Positions 44,169 through 52,660 of a stretch of 64,000 bases of DNA are shown here, piece by piece. The position numbers and the translations under genes were made by a program. Below the pieces are notes generated by a model, which did not search any database, had not been told where the DNA came from, and was given only the letters and a program-made list of their open reading frames with translations. This stretch comes from Streptomyces sp. NBC_01255 (GTDB lineage Bacteria; Actinomycetota; Actinomycetes; Streptomycetales; Streptomycetaceae). The stretch lies in NCBI RefSeq assembly GCF_036226445.1, contig NZ_CP108474.1, forward strand, positions 7,564,001 to 7,628,000. Direction: 5' to 3'. The number at the start of each line of letters is the position of its first letter. The stretch's first letter is position 1.

Positions 44169-46061
44169 ATGTCCCACGAACACGTCTCCTACCTGGAACT
44201 CCTCGCCCGAGGAGCCGCGACGGAGGCCTACGACCGGCCCGTGCTGCTCGCCCGTGCGAGCGGCGCGGGCCCCGAGGCGCTGGCCGAGCTGGAAGAGGCC
44301 AAGCTGCTGGCCCTGCGCGTCCGGGCCGAGCTTGAGGGGCGCCGGCGGCGCGAGGCGGAGCTCTCCGCGCTCTTCGAGACCGCCCACGACCTCGCGGGAC
44401 TCCGCGACCTCGACGCCGTGCTGCGCGCGATCGTCCAGCGCGCCCGCTCGCTCCTCGGCACCGAGGTCGCCTACCTGAGCCTCAACGACCAGTCCGCCGG
44501 CGACACCTACATGCGGGTCACCGAGGGCTCCATCTCCGCGCGCTTCCAGCAGGTGAGGCTCGGCATGGGCGAGGGGCTCGGCGGGCTCGTCGCCCAGACC
44601 GCCCGCCCGTACGTCACGGACGACTACTTCGACGACGCGCGTTTCCAGCACACCCGGACGATCGACACGGCCGTACGGGACGAGGGCCTCGTCGCCATCC
44701 TCGGCGTGCCGCTCAGCCTCGGCAGCCAGGTCATCGGCGTCCTCTTCGCCGCCGACCGCAGGGCCAGGGTCTTCGAACGCGAGCAGGTCGCACTGCTCTG
44801 CTCCTTCGCCGCGCACGCGGCCGTCGCCATCGACACCGCCAACCTCCTCGCCGAGACCCGCTCGGCCCTGGCGGAGCTGGAGCGGGCCAACGACATCATC
44901 CGCGAGCACAGCGGGGTCATCGAGCGGGCCTCCGAGGTCCACGACCGGCTCTCCGAGCTCGTCCTGCACGGCGGCGGCGTCCACGACGTCGCCGACGCGG
45001 TCTCCGAAGTCCTGGGCGGCACGGTCGAGTTCAGCGAGGCGGACGCCGGGTCGGCCCGCCGAGCGGAGGGCCACGCCGTCCGCGAGGGCGACGACTGGGT
45101 GGCCGCCGTATCCGCCGGAGGCGAGACCCTCGGCGCGCTCGTGCTCCGCGGCCGGCCCGCCCTCGACCCCGTCGACCAGCGGACCCTGGAGCGGGCCGCG
45201 CTCGTCACGTCCCTGCTGCTCCTCGCCCGCCGCTCGGCGGGCGAGGCAGAACAGCGCGTACGGGGCGAACTCCTCGACGACCTCCTCGACGCCCCCGACC
45301 GCGACCGCCGTCTGCTGCGCGAGCGCGCTGCCCGGCTCCGTACCGACAGCGACGCACCTCATGTCGTGCTCGCCGCCCGCATCGACCGGGTGGGCGGCGC
45401 GGCCGACACCGACGCCGGCCGCCGGGAGAGCGCCGACCGGCGGCGCCTCGGGGCGGCCGCCTCGCACCTCGCCGCCACCCGGCACGGACTCGCCTCCGCC
45501 CGCGACGGCGGCACGGTCCTGCTGCTGCCGCTCGGCCCCGGCGAGAGCGCCGCCGAGCTGGCCCGCCAGACCGCCCGCCACCTCGGCGGTACCCTGCGCG
45601 AGCCGGTCACCGTCGGCGCCTCCGCCCCCGTACGAGCGCCCCTCGACCACCCGGACCAGGTCGCCGTCGCGTACGAAGAGGCCCGCCGCTGCCTCGACGC
45701 GCTCCGGCTCCTGCACCGCTCCGGCCAGGGCGCGGCCGCCGAGGACCTCGGCTTCCTCGGGCTGCTGCTCGCGGACAGCCGGGACATCGACGGCTTCGTC
45801 GACCGGACCGTGGGCCAGGTCGTCGCCTACGACCGCCGCCGCGGCACCGACCTCGTACGCACCCTGGACGCGTACTTCGCGAGCGGCATGAGTCCCGCCC
45901 GCACCAAGGACGAACTCCACGTCCACGTCAACACGGTGGCGCAGCGCCTGGAACGGGTCGGCCGGCTCCTCGGCCCCGACTGGCAGTCCCCGGCCCGCGC
46001 CCTGGAAATCCAGCTGGCCCTGCGCCTGCACGCGCTCGCGGCGGCGGTCACGGAAAAGTGA
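44169..46061 (+). CDS. GAF-domain PucR/CdaR-type transcriptional regulator
   Basis: 630 residues. A coiled-coil-like N-terminus (residues about 35-65) leads to a GAF domain (AYLSLNDQSAGDTYMRVTEG, GLGGLVAQTARPYV, VIGVLFAADRRARVF). A linker and a CdaR GGDEF-like region follow, then a C-terminal PucR helix-turn-helix at the end (YFASGMSPARTKDELHVHVN, TVAQRLERVGRLLG). Such proteins respond to small metabolites bound by GAF and control catabolic genes. ATG 44169 is used; GTG 44163 would add 2 residues. It lies 80 bases after the hydroxybutyrate dehydrogenase gene, its likely target. A strong terminator follows. Confidence 0.87.
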   Translation: MSHEHVSYLELLARGAATEAYDRPVLLARASGAGPEALAELEEAKLLALRVRAELEGRRRREAELSALFETAHDLAGLRDLDAVLRAIVQRARSLLGTEVAYLSLNDQSAGDTYMRVTEGSISARFQQVRLGMGEGLGGLVAQTARPYVTDDYFDDARFQHTRTIDTAVRDEGLVAILGVPLSLGSQVIGVLFAADRRARVFEREQVALLCSFAAHAAVAIDTANLLAETRSALAELERANDIIREHSGVIERASEVHDRLSELVLHGGGVHDVADAVSEVLGGTVEFSEADAGSARRAEGHAVREGDDWVAAVSAGGETLGALVLRGRPALDPVDQRTLERAALVTSLLLLARRSAGEAEQRVRGELLDDLLDAPDRDRRLLRERAARLRTDSDAPHVVLAARIDRVGGAADTDAGRRESADRRRLGAAASHLAATRHGLASARDGGTVLLLPLGPGESAAELARQTARHLGGTLREPVTVGASAPVRAPLDHPDQVAVAYEEARRCLDALRLLHRSGQGAAAEDLGFLGLLLADSRDIDGFVDRTVGQVVAYDRRRGTDLVRTLDAYFASGMSPARTKDELHVHVNTVAQRLERVGRLLGPDWQSPARALEIQLALRLHALAAAVTEK

Positions 46062-46065
46062 CAGG

Positions 46066-46114
46066 CGAAGAGCCTCGTGCCCCGCCGGCGAGCAGCGGGG
46101 CACGAGGCTCTTCG
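46066..46114. terminator. Perfect 20-bp-stem bidirectional terminator
   Basis: CGAAGAGCCTCGTGCCCCGC (46066-46085) pairs perfectly with its reverse complement at 46095-46114 around a 9-base loop. It lies between the convergent regulator and MFS genes. This is the strongest hairpin in the window. Confidence 0.92.
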
Positions 46115-46128
46115 ATATCCGATACCCG

Positions 46129-47496
46129 TCAGACGTCGGCACCGACGCGGGACTCCCGGGGGGTCCGCTCCTCGATCTCGCCGAGGTCGCGGTCGCGGGT
46201 CTCCTTGGCACAGGCGATGGCGACGACGGTGAGCAGCGCGGCGGCGATCACGTACAGGGCGATCGGGGTCGAGTTGCCGTAGTCGGCGAGCAGCGCGGTC
46301 GCGATGAGCGGCGCCGGGGCGCCGGCGGCCACGGAGGAGAACTGGGCGCCGATGGAGGCGCCGGAGTAGCGCATCCGGGTCGCGAACATCTCGGAGAAGA
46401 AGGCGGCCTGCGGCGCGTACATCGCCCCGTGGAGGACCAGGCCGACGGTCACGGCGAGCAGCAGGGAGCCGAAGGTGCCCCGGTCGATGAGCGTGAAGAA
46501 CGGGAACATCCAGGCACCGACACCGATCGCGCCGATCAGGTACACGGGGCGGCGGCCGAGCCGGTCGGAGAGCGCGCCCCAGAGCGGGATCACCGCGAAG
46601 TGGACGGCGGAGCCGATGAGGACGGCGTTCAGGGCGGTCTGCTTGCTCAGACCGACCTGGGTGGTCGCGTAGACGAGGATGAACGCGGTGATGACGTAGT
46701 ACGAGATGTTCTCGGCCATGCGGGCGCCCATGGCGATGAGCACGTCCCGCCAGTGGTGGCGCAGGACCGCGACCAGCGGCATCTTCTCGACCTGCCCGCC
46801 GACCGCCTTGCGCTCCTCGGCGGCGGCGAGGGCGGCCTTGAAGACGGGCGACTCGTCGACGGAGAGCCGGATCCAGAGGCCGACGATCACGAGGACGCCG
46901 GAGAGCAGGAAGGGAATGCGCCAGCCCCAGGAGACGAAGGCGGCGTCCGAGAGCAGCGCGGTGAGCGCGGACAGCACACCGGTCGCGAGCAACTGCCCGG
47001 CCGGCGCACCGGTCTGCGGCCACGAGGCCCAGAACCCGCGCCGCTTCGCGTCCCCGTGCTCGGACACGAGGAGCACGGCCCCGCCCCACTCACCACCGAG
47101 CGCGAACCCCTGCACGAGGCGCAGGACGGTCAGCAGCACCGGAGCAGCGGAGCCGACGGTCGCGTGGGTCGGCAGAAGCCCGATGGCGAACGTCGCCCCA
47201 CCCATCAGAAGCAGGCTCAGCACGAGCAGCTTCTTCCGCCCGAGCCGGTCCCCGTAGTGCCCGAACACCAGCGCCCCGAGCGGCCGGGCGGCGAACCCGA
47301 CGGCGTACGTCAGGAAGGACAGCAGGGTCCCGACCAGCGGATCGGACTCGGGGAAGAACAACTTGTTGAACACGAGCGCCGCGGCGGACCCGTACAGGAA
47401 GAAGTCGTACCACTCGATGGTGGTGCCGATGAGACTCGCGGCGACGATTCTCTTCAGGGAACCGGGCGGGGTCGGGGAGGGTGTTGCGGCGGCCAT
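46129..47496 (-). CDS. MFS transporter, metabolite:H+ symporter (MHS/ShiA/ProP-like)
   Basis: 455 residues, 12 membrane segments. The MHS signature IVAASLIGTTIEWYDFFLYG opens the first helix, followed by GHYGDRLGRKKLL and RLVQGFALGGEWGGAVLLV; the second-half motif is LSDRLGRRPVYL. The family imports organic acids or betaines with protons. ATG 47496 is used (GGAAG 9-10 bases upstream); the ATG at 47541 lacks one. A link to the hydroxybutyrate genes convergent with it is possible but unproven. Confidence 0.9.
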   Translation of the reverse strand: MAAATPSPTPPGSLKRIVAASLIGTTIEWYDFFLYGSAAALVFNKLFFPESDPLVGTLLSFLTYAVGFAARPLGALVFGHYGDRLGRKKLLVLSLLLMGGATFAIGLLPTHATVGSAAPVLLTVLRLVQGFALGGEWGGAVLLVSEHGDAKRRGFWASWPQTGAPAGQLLATGVLSALTALLSDAAFVSWGWRIPFLLSGVLVIVGLWIRLSVDESPVFKAALAAAEERKAVGGQVEKMPLVAVLRHHWRDVLIAMGARMAENISYYVITAFILVYATTQVGLSKQTALNAVLIGSAVHFAVIPLWGALSDRLGRRPVYLIGAIGVGAWMFPFFTLIDRGTFGSLLLAVTVGLVLHGAMYAPQAAFFSEMFATRMRYSGASIGAQFSSVAAGAPAPLIATALLADYGNSTPIALYVIAAALLTVVAIACAKETRDRDLGEIEERTPRESRVGADV

Positions 47497-47988
47497 GTGC
47501 ACCACTTCCAGGCAAGTGCGGGGACGATTCGGTGTCGCCATACCGTAGGAAGGCGCAGGTCAGGGGCGTATGTGGTGGGACACCATAGTTCGGGTGTGCC
47601 GTGTGCCCCCGGCCTCCATGGCCTGCTGTCGTGGCGCTGCCGAAGGCCTTCGTGCGGCCGGGGGAGGGGCTGTCCGGGTTGCACCGATCGGGCACGTTCT
47701 GGTGGTGCGGTGCTGACTCCCGTGCTGGTTTGGTGCTGACTGAAATCCCATGTCAGCACCCCTTCCCGCCCCTCCCGTGCTGACTTGGTGCTGACTACGC
47801 AGCGTTGAACTCCGACATCTGCGACAGACCGGGTTCCGATCCGGACTCAGGTGTGCGCGCGGAGCCGTCGCAGGGCGTGCCCTGTGCGGGCAACGGCCCG
47901 GGAACAGCCAGGGCGTTACCTTCACGAACTGCCCTCGTTTTGGATCACGCCGTCCGGCCGACACCTCGAGCGAAGGCGCAGCCAGCCC
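47497..47988. other. Intergenic region with GTGCTGACT repeat cluster
   Basis: About 490 bases without a convincing gene. Short frames on both strands have no ribosome sites. It contains the MFS promoter near its left end, the GTGCTGACT repeats at 47710-47796 (separate entry), and an uninterpreted 190 bases before the decarboxylase start. The lower GC around the repeats and the changed gene content to the right mark this as a probable edge of inserted DNA. Confidence 0.6.
47710..47796. repeat. Cluster of GTGCTGACT direct repeats plus one inverted copy
   Basis: GTGCTGACT at 47710, 47733, 47777 and 47788; a variant GTGCTGGTT at 47722; an inverted TGTCAGCAC at 47751. The pairs 47722-47741 and 47777-47796 share a GTGCTG-N5-GGTGCTGACT structure with 11-base spacing. 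Such arrays resemble the arm-type sites beside integrase genes. No integrase is present. Confidence 0.7.
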
Positions 47989-49491
47989 ATGCCCACACCG
48001 TCAGAGACCGACTGCACGGCCCACTGGGCCTCGGCCCGGCCGGAGAGCGGTGGCGGCGCCGGTCCGTTGGCCGTGCACCCGAAGGTCTTCCGGGACGAAC
48101 TGGCAGCTGCCGCCGAGTGGGTTGCCAGCTATCTCGACGGGATCCGGCAGCGTCCGGTGACCCGGCCGATGCCCCCGGGGCACCGCCAGGCCATGGCCAC
48201 CGGGTCGTTGCCGCAGGACGGGCAGGAACTCGGTTCCCTGCTGGAGTTCGTCGACCGAGCCATTGCCCCGTACCCGACCGGCAACGGCCATCCCGCCTTC
48301 TTCGCCTGGATCAACTCGCCGCCGTCCCCGGCCGGGGTGATCGCCGAACTGCTGGCCACCGCGGTCAATGCGACCTGCGGCATGGGCGAGCACGCCCTGA
48401 TGGACCTCGAACGCGGAGTGCTGCGCGACCTGGCCTCACTGGCCGGCCTGGCGCCGACCGCGGGCGGAGTGCTGACCAGCGGCGGCTCGATGGCCAACCT
48501 GCTCTGCCTGGGCGCCGCCCGGACCTGGTTCCTGCGACAGCACGGCGCCACCGACGGCCCCGCCTACGACCAGGCTCACGCGCGTCTCGTCGCGTACCAC
48601 AGCGACCAAGCCCACATGTCGGTCGCGAAGGCCGCAGCCGTGATCGGTCTGCCGCCCTGGCGGCTTCGCGCCGTGCCCACCACTGCGGACCGATCCATGG
48701 ATGTCGATGCCCTGCGGGCGATGGTCGACACCGACCGTACGGCCGGCCTGCTGCCCTTCTGCGTCGTCTCCAATCTCGGCTCCACCGCGACCGGAGCCAT
48801 CGACCCGATCGAAGCGATCACGCGGGTCTGCCGCAGGGCGGGTCTGTGGCACCACGGCGACGGTGCCTGGGGCGGACTCGGCTCTCTGGTCCCCGACCTG
48901 GCCCCCTCCTACCGAGGCGTCGCCGGACTCGATTCCCTCACCGTCGACCCGCACAAGGCCCTGTCCGTGCCCGTCGGCTGCGGCGCTGCGCTGGTGACCG
49001 ACCCCTCCCGGCTACGTGACGCGTTCACCTTCCGCGCGTCCTATCTCGAGGGAGACCAGGACTGGCCCTGGATGTCCGACTACACCATCGAGCTCACCCG
49101 CCCCGGCACCCGCGCCCTCACCCTCTGGGCCACCCTGCGCCACCTCGGCCGCTCCGGCGTGGCCGCTCTCCTCCAGCACCACCAGGACCTCGCCCGCTAC
49201 CTGCGCCATCGTGTCCAGGAGCACCCCCTGCTGGAGCTGTGCACCAGCGGCCCGCTGCCGGTGGTCTGCTTCCGCCTGGCCGCCCGCCCACAAGCGGGCC
49301 GACAGGGGCAAGAGGACCTGCACACGGCGGTGGCCGCGCGCGTCCAGGCCCGTGGCCACGCCTATCTGGCCACCGTCAGCCACGACGGGCAAACGGTCCT
49401 GCGCGCCTGCGTCTGCAACCACCTCACCACCACCGACGACGTGGATACCCTTCTCCGTGAGGTCCTGGCCGCTGCCGACCGGCAGCATTGA
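47989..49491 (+). CDS. PLP-dependent group II amino-acid decarboxylase
   Basis: 500 residues. The PLP-binding lysine is K323 in VDPHKALSVPVGCG, and the pocket has FAWINSPPSPAGVIAE, LTSGGSMANLLCLGAAR and HGDGAWGG, all of the aromatic-L-amino-acid/glutamate decarboxylase family. It removes the carboxylate from an amino acid; the substrate is not fixed by motifs, and arginine decarboxylation to agmatine is not typical of this group. ATG 47989 (MPTPSETD) is used; the frame is open 46 codons further upstream but those look non-coding. It lies near the agmatine deiminase gene and may feed an amine pathway. Confidence 0.88.
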   Translation: MPTPSETDCTAHWASARPESGGGAGPLAVHPKVFRDELAAAAEWVASYLDGIRQRPVTRPMPPGHRQAMATGSLPQDGQELGSLLEFVDRAIAPYPTGNGHPAFFAWINSPPSPAGVIAELLATAVNATCGMGEHALMDLERGVLRDLASLAGLAPTAGGVLTSGGSMANLLCLGAARTWFLRQHGATDGPAYDQAHARLVAYHSDQAHMSVAKAAAVIGLPPWRLRAVPTTADRSMDVDALRAMVDTDRTAGLLPFCVVSNLGSTATGAIDPIEAITRVCRRAGLWHHGDGAWGGLGSLVPDLAPSYRGVAGLDSLTVDPHKALSVPVGCGAALVTDPSRLRDAFTFRASYLEGDQDWPWMSDYTIELTRPGTRALTLWATLRHLGRSGVAALLQHHQDLARYLRHRVQEHPLLELCTSGPLPVVCFRLAARPQAGRQGQEDLHTAVAARVQARGHAYLATVSHDGQTVLRACVCNHLTTTDDVDTLLREVLAAADRQH

Positions 49492-49857
49492 GCGACGCGA
49501 CCCGCGGGTGCCGAGCTCGTCGAGTCAGGTCGAGTGGGTCGAGTCGTACCTGGCCGCCCTCAACGTTCGCGCGGTGCCGATCGCCGTGAAGCAGCGCTAC
49601 CGCCGTGAACGGCTGACGTGGTTGATCGATTCCAGGGACATCATGTGGCTGCTCGTCGAGCACCACCTCGTCGAGCGACCGCGACGGGCACCTGAGTGAA
49701 CCTCATCAGGTCACGCCCGCCGCAGCCGCCCGCTATTCGTGGGAGAGGATGGGAGACGAGTGGGAGATGATCATGCAAGCCGCTCCCGAACTACGCCATC
49801 CACATCTGGCTCCCGCGCACAGTCACAACGAGAAGGCCCTGATCAGGGCCGCAACGC
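49492..49857. other. Intergenic region between decarboxylase and agmatine deiminase genes
   Basis: About 366 bases between convergent genes. It holds one doubtful small frame (49508-49699). No obvious hairpin terminator is seen. Confidence 0.6.
49508..49699 (+). CDS. Doubtful small hypothetical protein, possibly a fragment
   Basis: 63 residues from GTG 49508 with no clear ribosome site. The second half (LTWLIDSRDIMWLLVEHHLV) is helical and looks protein-like, but the base bias is weaker than in neighbours. It could be the 3' remnant of a displaced gene at an island edge or simply noise. No family recognised. Confidence 0.25.
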   Translation: MPSSSSQVEWVESYLAALNVRAVPIAVKQRYRRERLTWLIDSRDIMWLLVEHHLVERPRRAPE

Positions 49858-50901
49858 CTACACGCGGGGCTGCTGCTGCGTGATGCAGTGGATGCCGCCG
49901 CCGTTCGCGAAGATCTCGCGGGCGTCGACGAGTTCGATTTCGCGCCCGGGGTAGAGCTTCGCGAAGGTCGCGGCGTTCTCCTCGTCGCGAGGGTCGTCGA
50001 AGCCGCACAGCACGACCGCGCCGTTGGCGACGTAGTGGTTGATGTAGCTGTAGTCGACCCAGCCGTGGCCGTCGTCCTCCAGCACGGTCGGCGCCGGGAT
50101 CTCGACGACCTCGAGAGCGCGCCCCCGCGCGTCGGTGGCGGAGCGCAGCAGCTTGAGGTTCTCCTTGCCGACCTCGTGGTCCGGGTGCGCCGGGTCGGGC
50201 TGGGTGTGGCACAGGACCACGCCGGGGCGGGCGAAGGAGGCGATGATGTCGACGTGTCCGCGGGTCCCGTTGACGTCGTAATCGCGGGTGAGGCCACGTG
50301 GCAGCCAGATGACCTTCTCGATTCCGAGGTACGCGCGCAGTTCGGCCTCTACGTCATCCTTGGTCCAGCCGGGGTTGCGTCCCTTGTCGAGCTGCACGGT
50401 CTCGGTGATCATGACAGTGCCCTCGCCGTCGACGTGGATGCCGCCGCCCTCGTTGACCATGCGCGACGCGTAGCGCTTGGCGCCGGACAGTTCGATGACC
50501 TGCTCGGCGGTGTGCTGGTCACGCTCCCAGGTGGCCCAGTCCTGGGCGCCCCAGCCGTTGAAGATCCAGTCCGCGGCGGCCAGGTTGCCCGCGCCGTCGG
50601 TGAGGAAGGTCGGGCCGCTGTCGCGGATCCAGGCATCGTCGAGCGGGCGTTCGACGACGGTGAGCGGCGTGTCGACGTATGGCGCGATGGTGTCGGCCTC
50701 GCCGACGTTGACGACCATGGTGACCGGTTCGTAGTGGGCTATGGTCTCGGCGACCTTGCCCCAGGCGACGCGGGCGTGGTGCAGGTCGTGGTTGGCGCCC
50801 TCGAACGTCGCGTTGGACGTGGGCCACGCCATCCAGGTCCGTTCGTGCTCGACCCACTCGGCGGGCATCGAGAAGCCTTCTGCGGCCGGGGTGTTCGTCA
50901 T
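49858..50901 (-). CDS. aguA: Agmatine deiminase (cytosolic)
   Basis: 347 residues with the full PPAD/agmatine-deiminase signature: WMAWPTSNATFEG, the Asp motif DDAWIRDSGPTF, EGGGIHVDGEGTVMITE with the catalytic Glu, the His-Asp motif GTRGHVD, and the nucleophile C339 in GGGIHCITQQQP. It hydrolyses agmatine to N-carbamoylputrescine and ammonia. No signal peptide. ATG 50901 is the start; AAGGAAC lies about 8 bases upstream. It is 46 bases downstream of ureC on the same strand and probably belongs to the urease transcript. No N-carbamoylputrescine amidase (aguB) is in the window. Confidence 0.93.
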   Translation of the reverse strand: MTNTPAAEGFSMPAEWVEHERTWMAWPTSNATFEGANHDLHHARVAWGKVAETIAHYEPVTMVVNVGEADTIAPYVDTPLTVVERPLDDAWIRDSGPTFLTDGAGNLAAADWIFNGWGAQDWATWERDQHTAEQVIELSGAKRYASRMVNEGGGIHVDGEGTVMITETVQLDKGRNPGWTKDDVEAELRAYLGIEKVIWLPRGLTRDYDVNGTRGHVDIIASFARPGVVLCHTQPDPAHPDHEVGKENLKLLRSATDARGRALEVVEIPAPTVLEDDGHGWVDYSYINHYVANGAVVLCGFDDPRDEENAATFAKLYPGREIELVDAREIFANGGGIHCITQQQPRV

Positions 50902-50947
50902 GTCGGGAGTTCCTTGTCCGGTGCTCGGGGAGGGCGGGGGTCGTGGG

Positions 50948-52660
50948 TCAGAGGAAGTACAGGCGGTTGAGGGAGACCGAGTCGGCCGGCTCCGACATGA
51001 CCGGGTCGCCGTCGAGGGTGACCATCCCGGTGTCGGCGGCGACCCGGACCTCGGCGGTGCGGTTGTTGAAGTGCATCGCCGCGGGCCCGATCCCGCGCGT
51101 GCCGCGCACTCCGACGCGGCGCCGCTTGGTGGGCATCAGGTCGCCGCCGGTCTCGGCGGCTGCCTGGCTGGTGAACGCGACCGACAGTTCCGCCGGGGCT
51201 CCGCCGTGTGCGCCGAACTGCGGTCCGAGTAGCAGGGGTTCACATGTGTCGGTGGAGGCGTTGGGGTCGCCGACGACGCCGTACGCGGGGAACCCGGCCT
51301 TGAGTACGAGCTCCGGCTTGGCTCCGAAGTGGTCCGGCCGCCACAGCACGAGGTCGGCCATCTTGCCGGGCTCGATCGACCCGACCTCGTGCGAGAGTCC
51401 GTGCGCGATCGCCGGGTTGATGGTGAGCTTGGCGATGTAGCGCAGTACCCGGGCGTTGTCGTGCCGTCCGTCGGCGGGGTCGCCCGCCAGGGGCCCGAGT
51501 TCGGCCTTCATCTTGCCTGCCATGGCGAACGTACGGCGGACGGTCTCGCCCGCGCGGCCCATGCCCTGGGCGTCGGACGACGTGATGGGGATGACGCCGA
51601 GGTCGTGCAGTACATCCTCTGCACCCATCGTCCCGGCCCGGATGCGGTCACGCGCCATCGCGGCGTCGCCGGGCAGGTCCGGCTTGAGGTCGTGCGCGGA
51701 CACGATCATGCCGAAGTGCTCGGCGAGCGCGTCGCGTCCGAACGGCAGCGTCGGGTTCGTCGACGAGCCGATGACGTTCGCGACCCCGGCCATGCGCATG
51801 ACGTTGGGTACGTGCCCGCCACCGCAGCCCTCGATGTGGTACGCGTGGATGGTGCGGCCTTCGAGCACCGCGAGGGTGTCCTCTACCGACAGGCACTCGT
51901 TCAACCCGTCGGTGTGCAGGGCGACTTGCACGTCGTGGTCCTCGGCGACCCGTAGCGCGGTGTCCAGCGCCCTCGCGTGTGCGCCCATGTCCTCGTGGAC
52001 CTTGAAGCCGGACGCGCCGCCCTCGACGAGCGCCTCGTCGAGCGGACCGCGGCCGGAGGACGAACCGCGGGCCAGGAAGGCGATGTTGACCGGCCACGCG
52101 TCGAACGCCGAGAAGGCGTGCCGCAGTGCCCACGGCGAGTTGACGCCGACACCCCACACAGGCCCGAACTCCTGCCCGACGATCGTCGTCACGCCCGCGG
52201 CGAGCGACGCCTCCATGATCCGCGGGCTCATCAGGTGGACATGCGTGTCGATGGCGCCCGCGGTGGCGATCAGGCCCTCGCCGGAGACGATCGTCGTGCC
52301 GGTGCCGACCACCACGTCCACGCCGTCGAGCGTGTCGGGGTTTCCGGCCCGGCCGATCGAGGCGATGCGGCCTTCGCGGATGCCGATGGACACCTTGCGG
52401 ATGCCCTGCACGGCGTCGATGACGACGACGTTGCTGATCACGACGTCGCACGTCTCGCGGACGGTCTCCGCCTTCAAGTGCAGCCCGTCGCGTGCGGTCT
52501 TGCCGAACCCGGCCAGGAACTCCTCGCCGTGCTGTTGCGCGTCCGACTCGATCTCGATGATCAGCCCGGAGTCGCCGAGCCGGATCCGGTCGCCGGCGCG
52601 CGGGCCGTACGTCGAGGCGTAGTCGCGGGGATCGAGGAATCCCCCGGTCGCGGCAGTCAT
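50948..52660 (-). CDS. ureC: Urease alpha subunit, divergent type
   Basis: 570 residues, normal length. Nickel and active-site residues are kept: H140 and H142 (DTHVH), carbamylated K220 (GFKVHED), H222, H249 (ALHTDGLNE), H275 (HIEGCGGGH), D363 (TSSDAQGMGRAGE). The mobile flap that reads VCHHL in classical ureases is SAHDL here: the cysteine is Ala322, the general-acid histidine is kept as H323, and the second His is Asp324. ATG lies on the last base of the upstream UreA-UreB stop (TGATG). No ureDEFG assembly genes are nearby, so nickel insertion needs factors from elsewhere. Confidence 0.93.
   Translation of the reverse strand: MTAATGGFLDPRDYASTYGPRAGDRIRLGDSGLIIEIESDAQQHGEEFLAGFGKTARDGLHLKAETVRETCDVVISNVVVIDAVQGIRKVSIGIREGRIASIGRAGNPDTLDGVDVVVGTGTTIVSGEGLIATAGAIDTHVHLMSPRIMEASLAAGVTTIVGQEFGPVWGVGVNSPWALRHAFSAFDAWPVNIAFLARGSSSGRGPLDEALVEGGASGFKVHEDMGAHARALDTALRVAEDHDVQVALHTDGLNECLSVEDTLAVLEGRTIHAYHIEGCGGGHVPNVMRMAGVANVIGSSTNPTLPFGRDALAEHFGMIVSAHDLKPDLPGDAAMARDRIRAGTMGAEDVLHDLGVIPITSSDAQGMGRAGETVRRTFAMAGKMKAELGPLAGDPADGRHDNARVLRYIAKLTINPAIAHGLSHEVGSIEPGKMADLVLWRPDHFGAKPELVLKAGFPAYGVVGDPNASTDTCEPLLLGPQFGAHGGAPAELSVAFTSQAAAETGGDLMPTKRRRVGVRGTRGIGPAAMHFNNRTAEVRVAADTGMVTLDGDPVMSEPADSVSLNRLYFL

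Noticed and set aside
46429..47739. Plus-strand frame opposite the MHS transporter
   Set aside because: Charged, repetitive translation; the minus strand has the full MFS signature.
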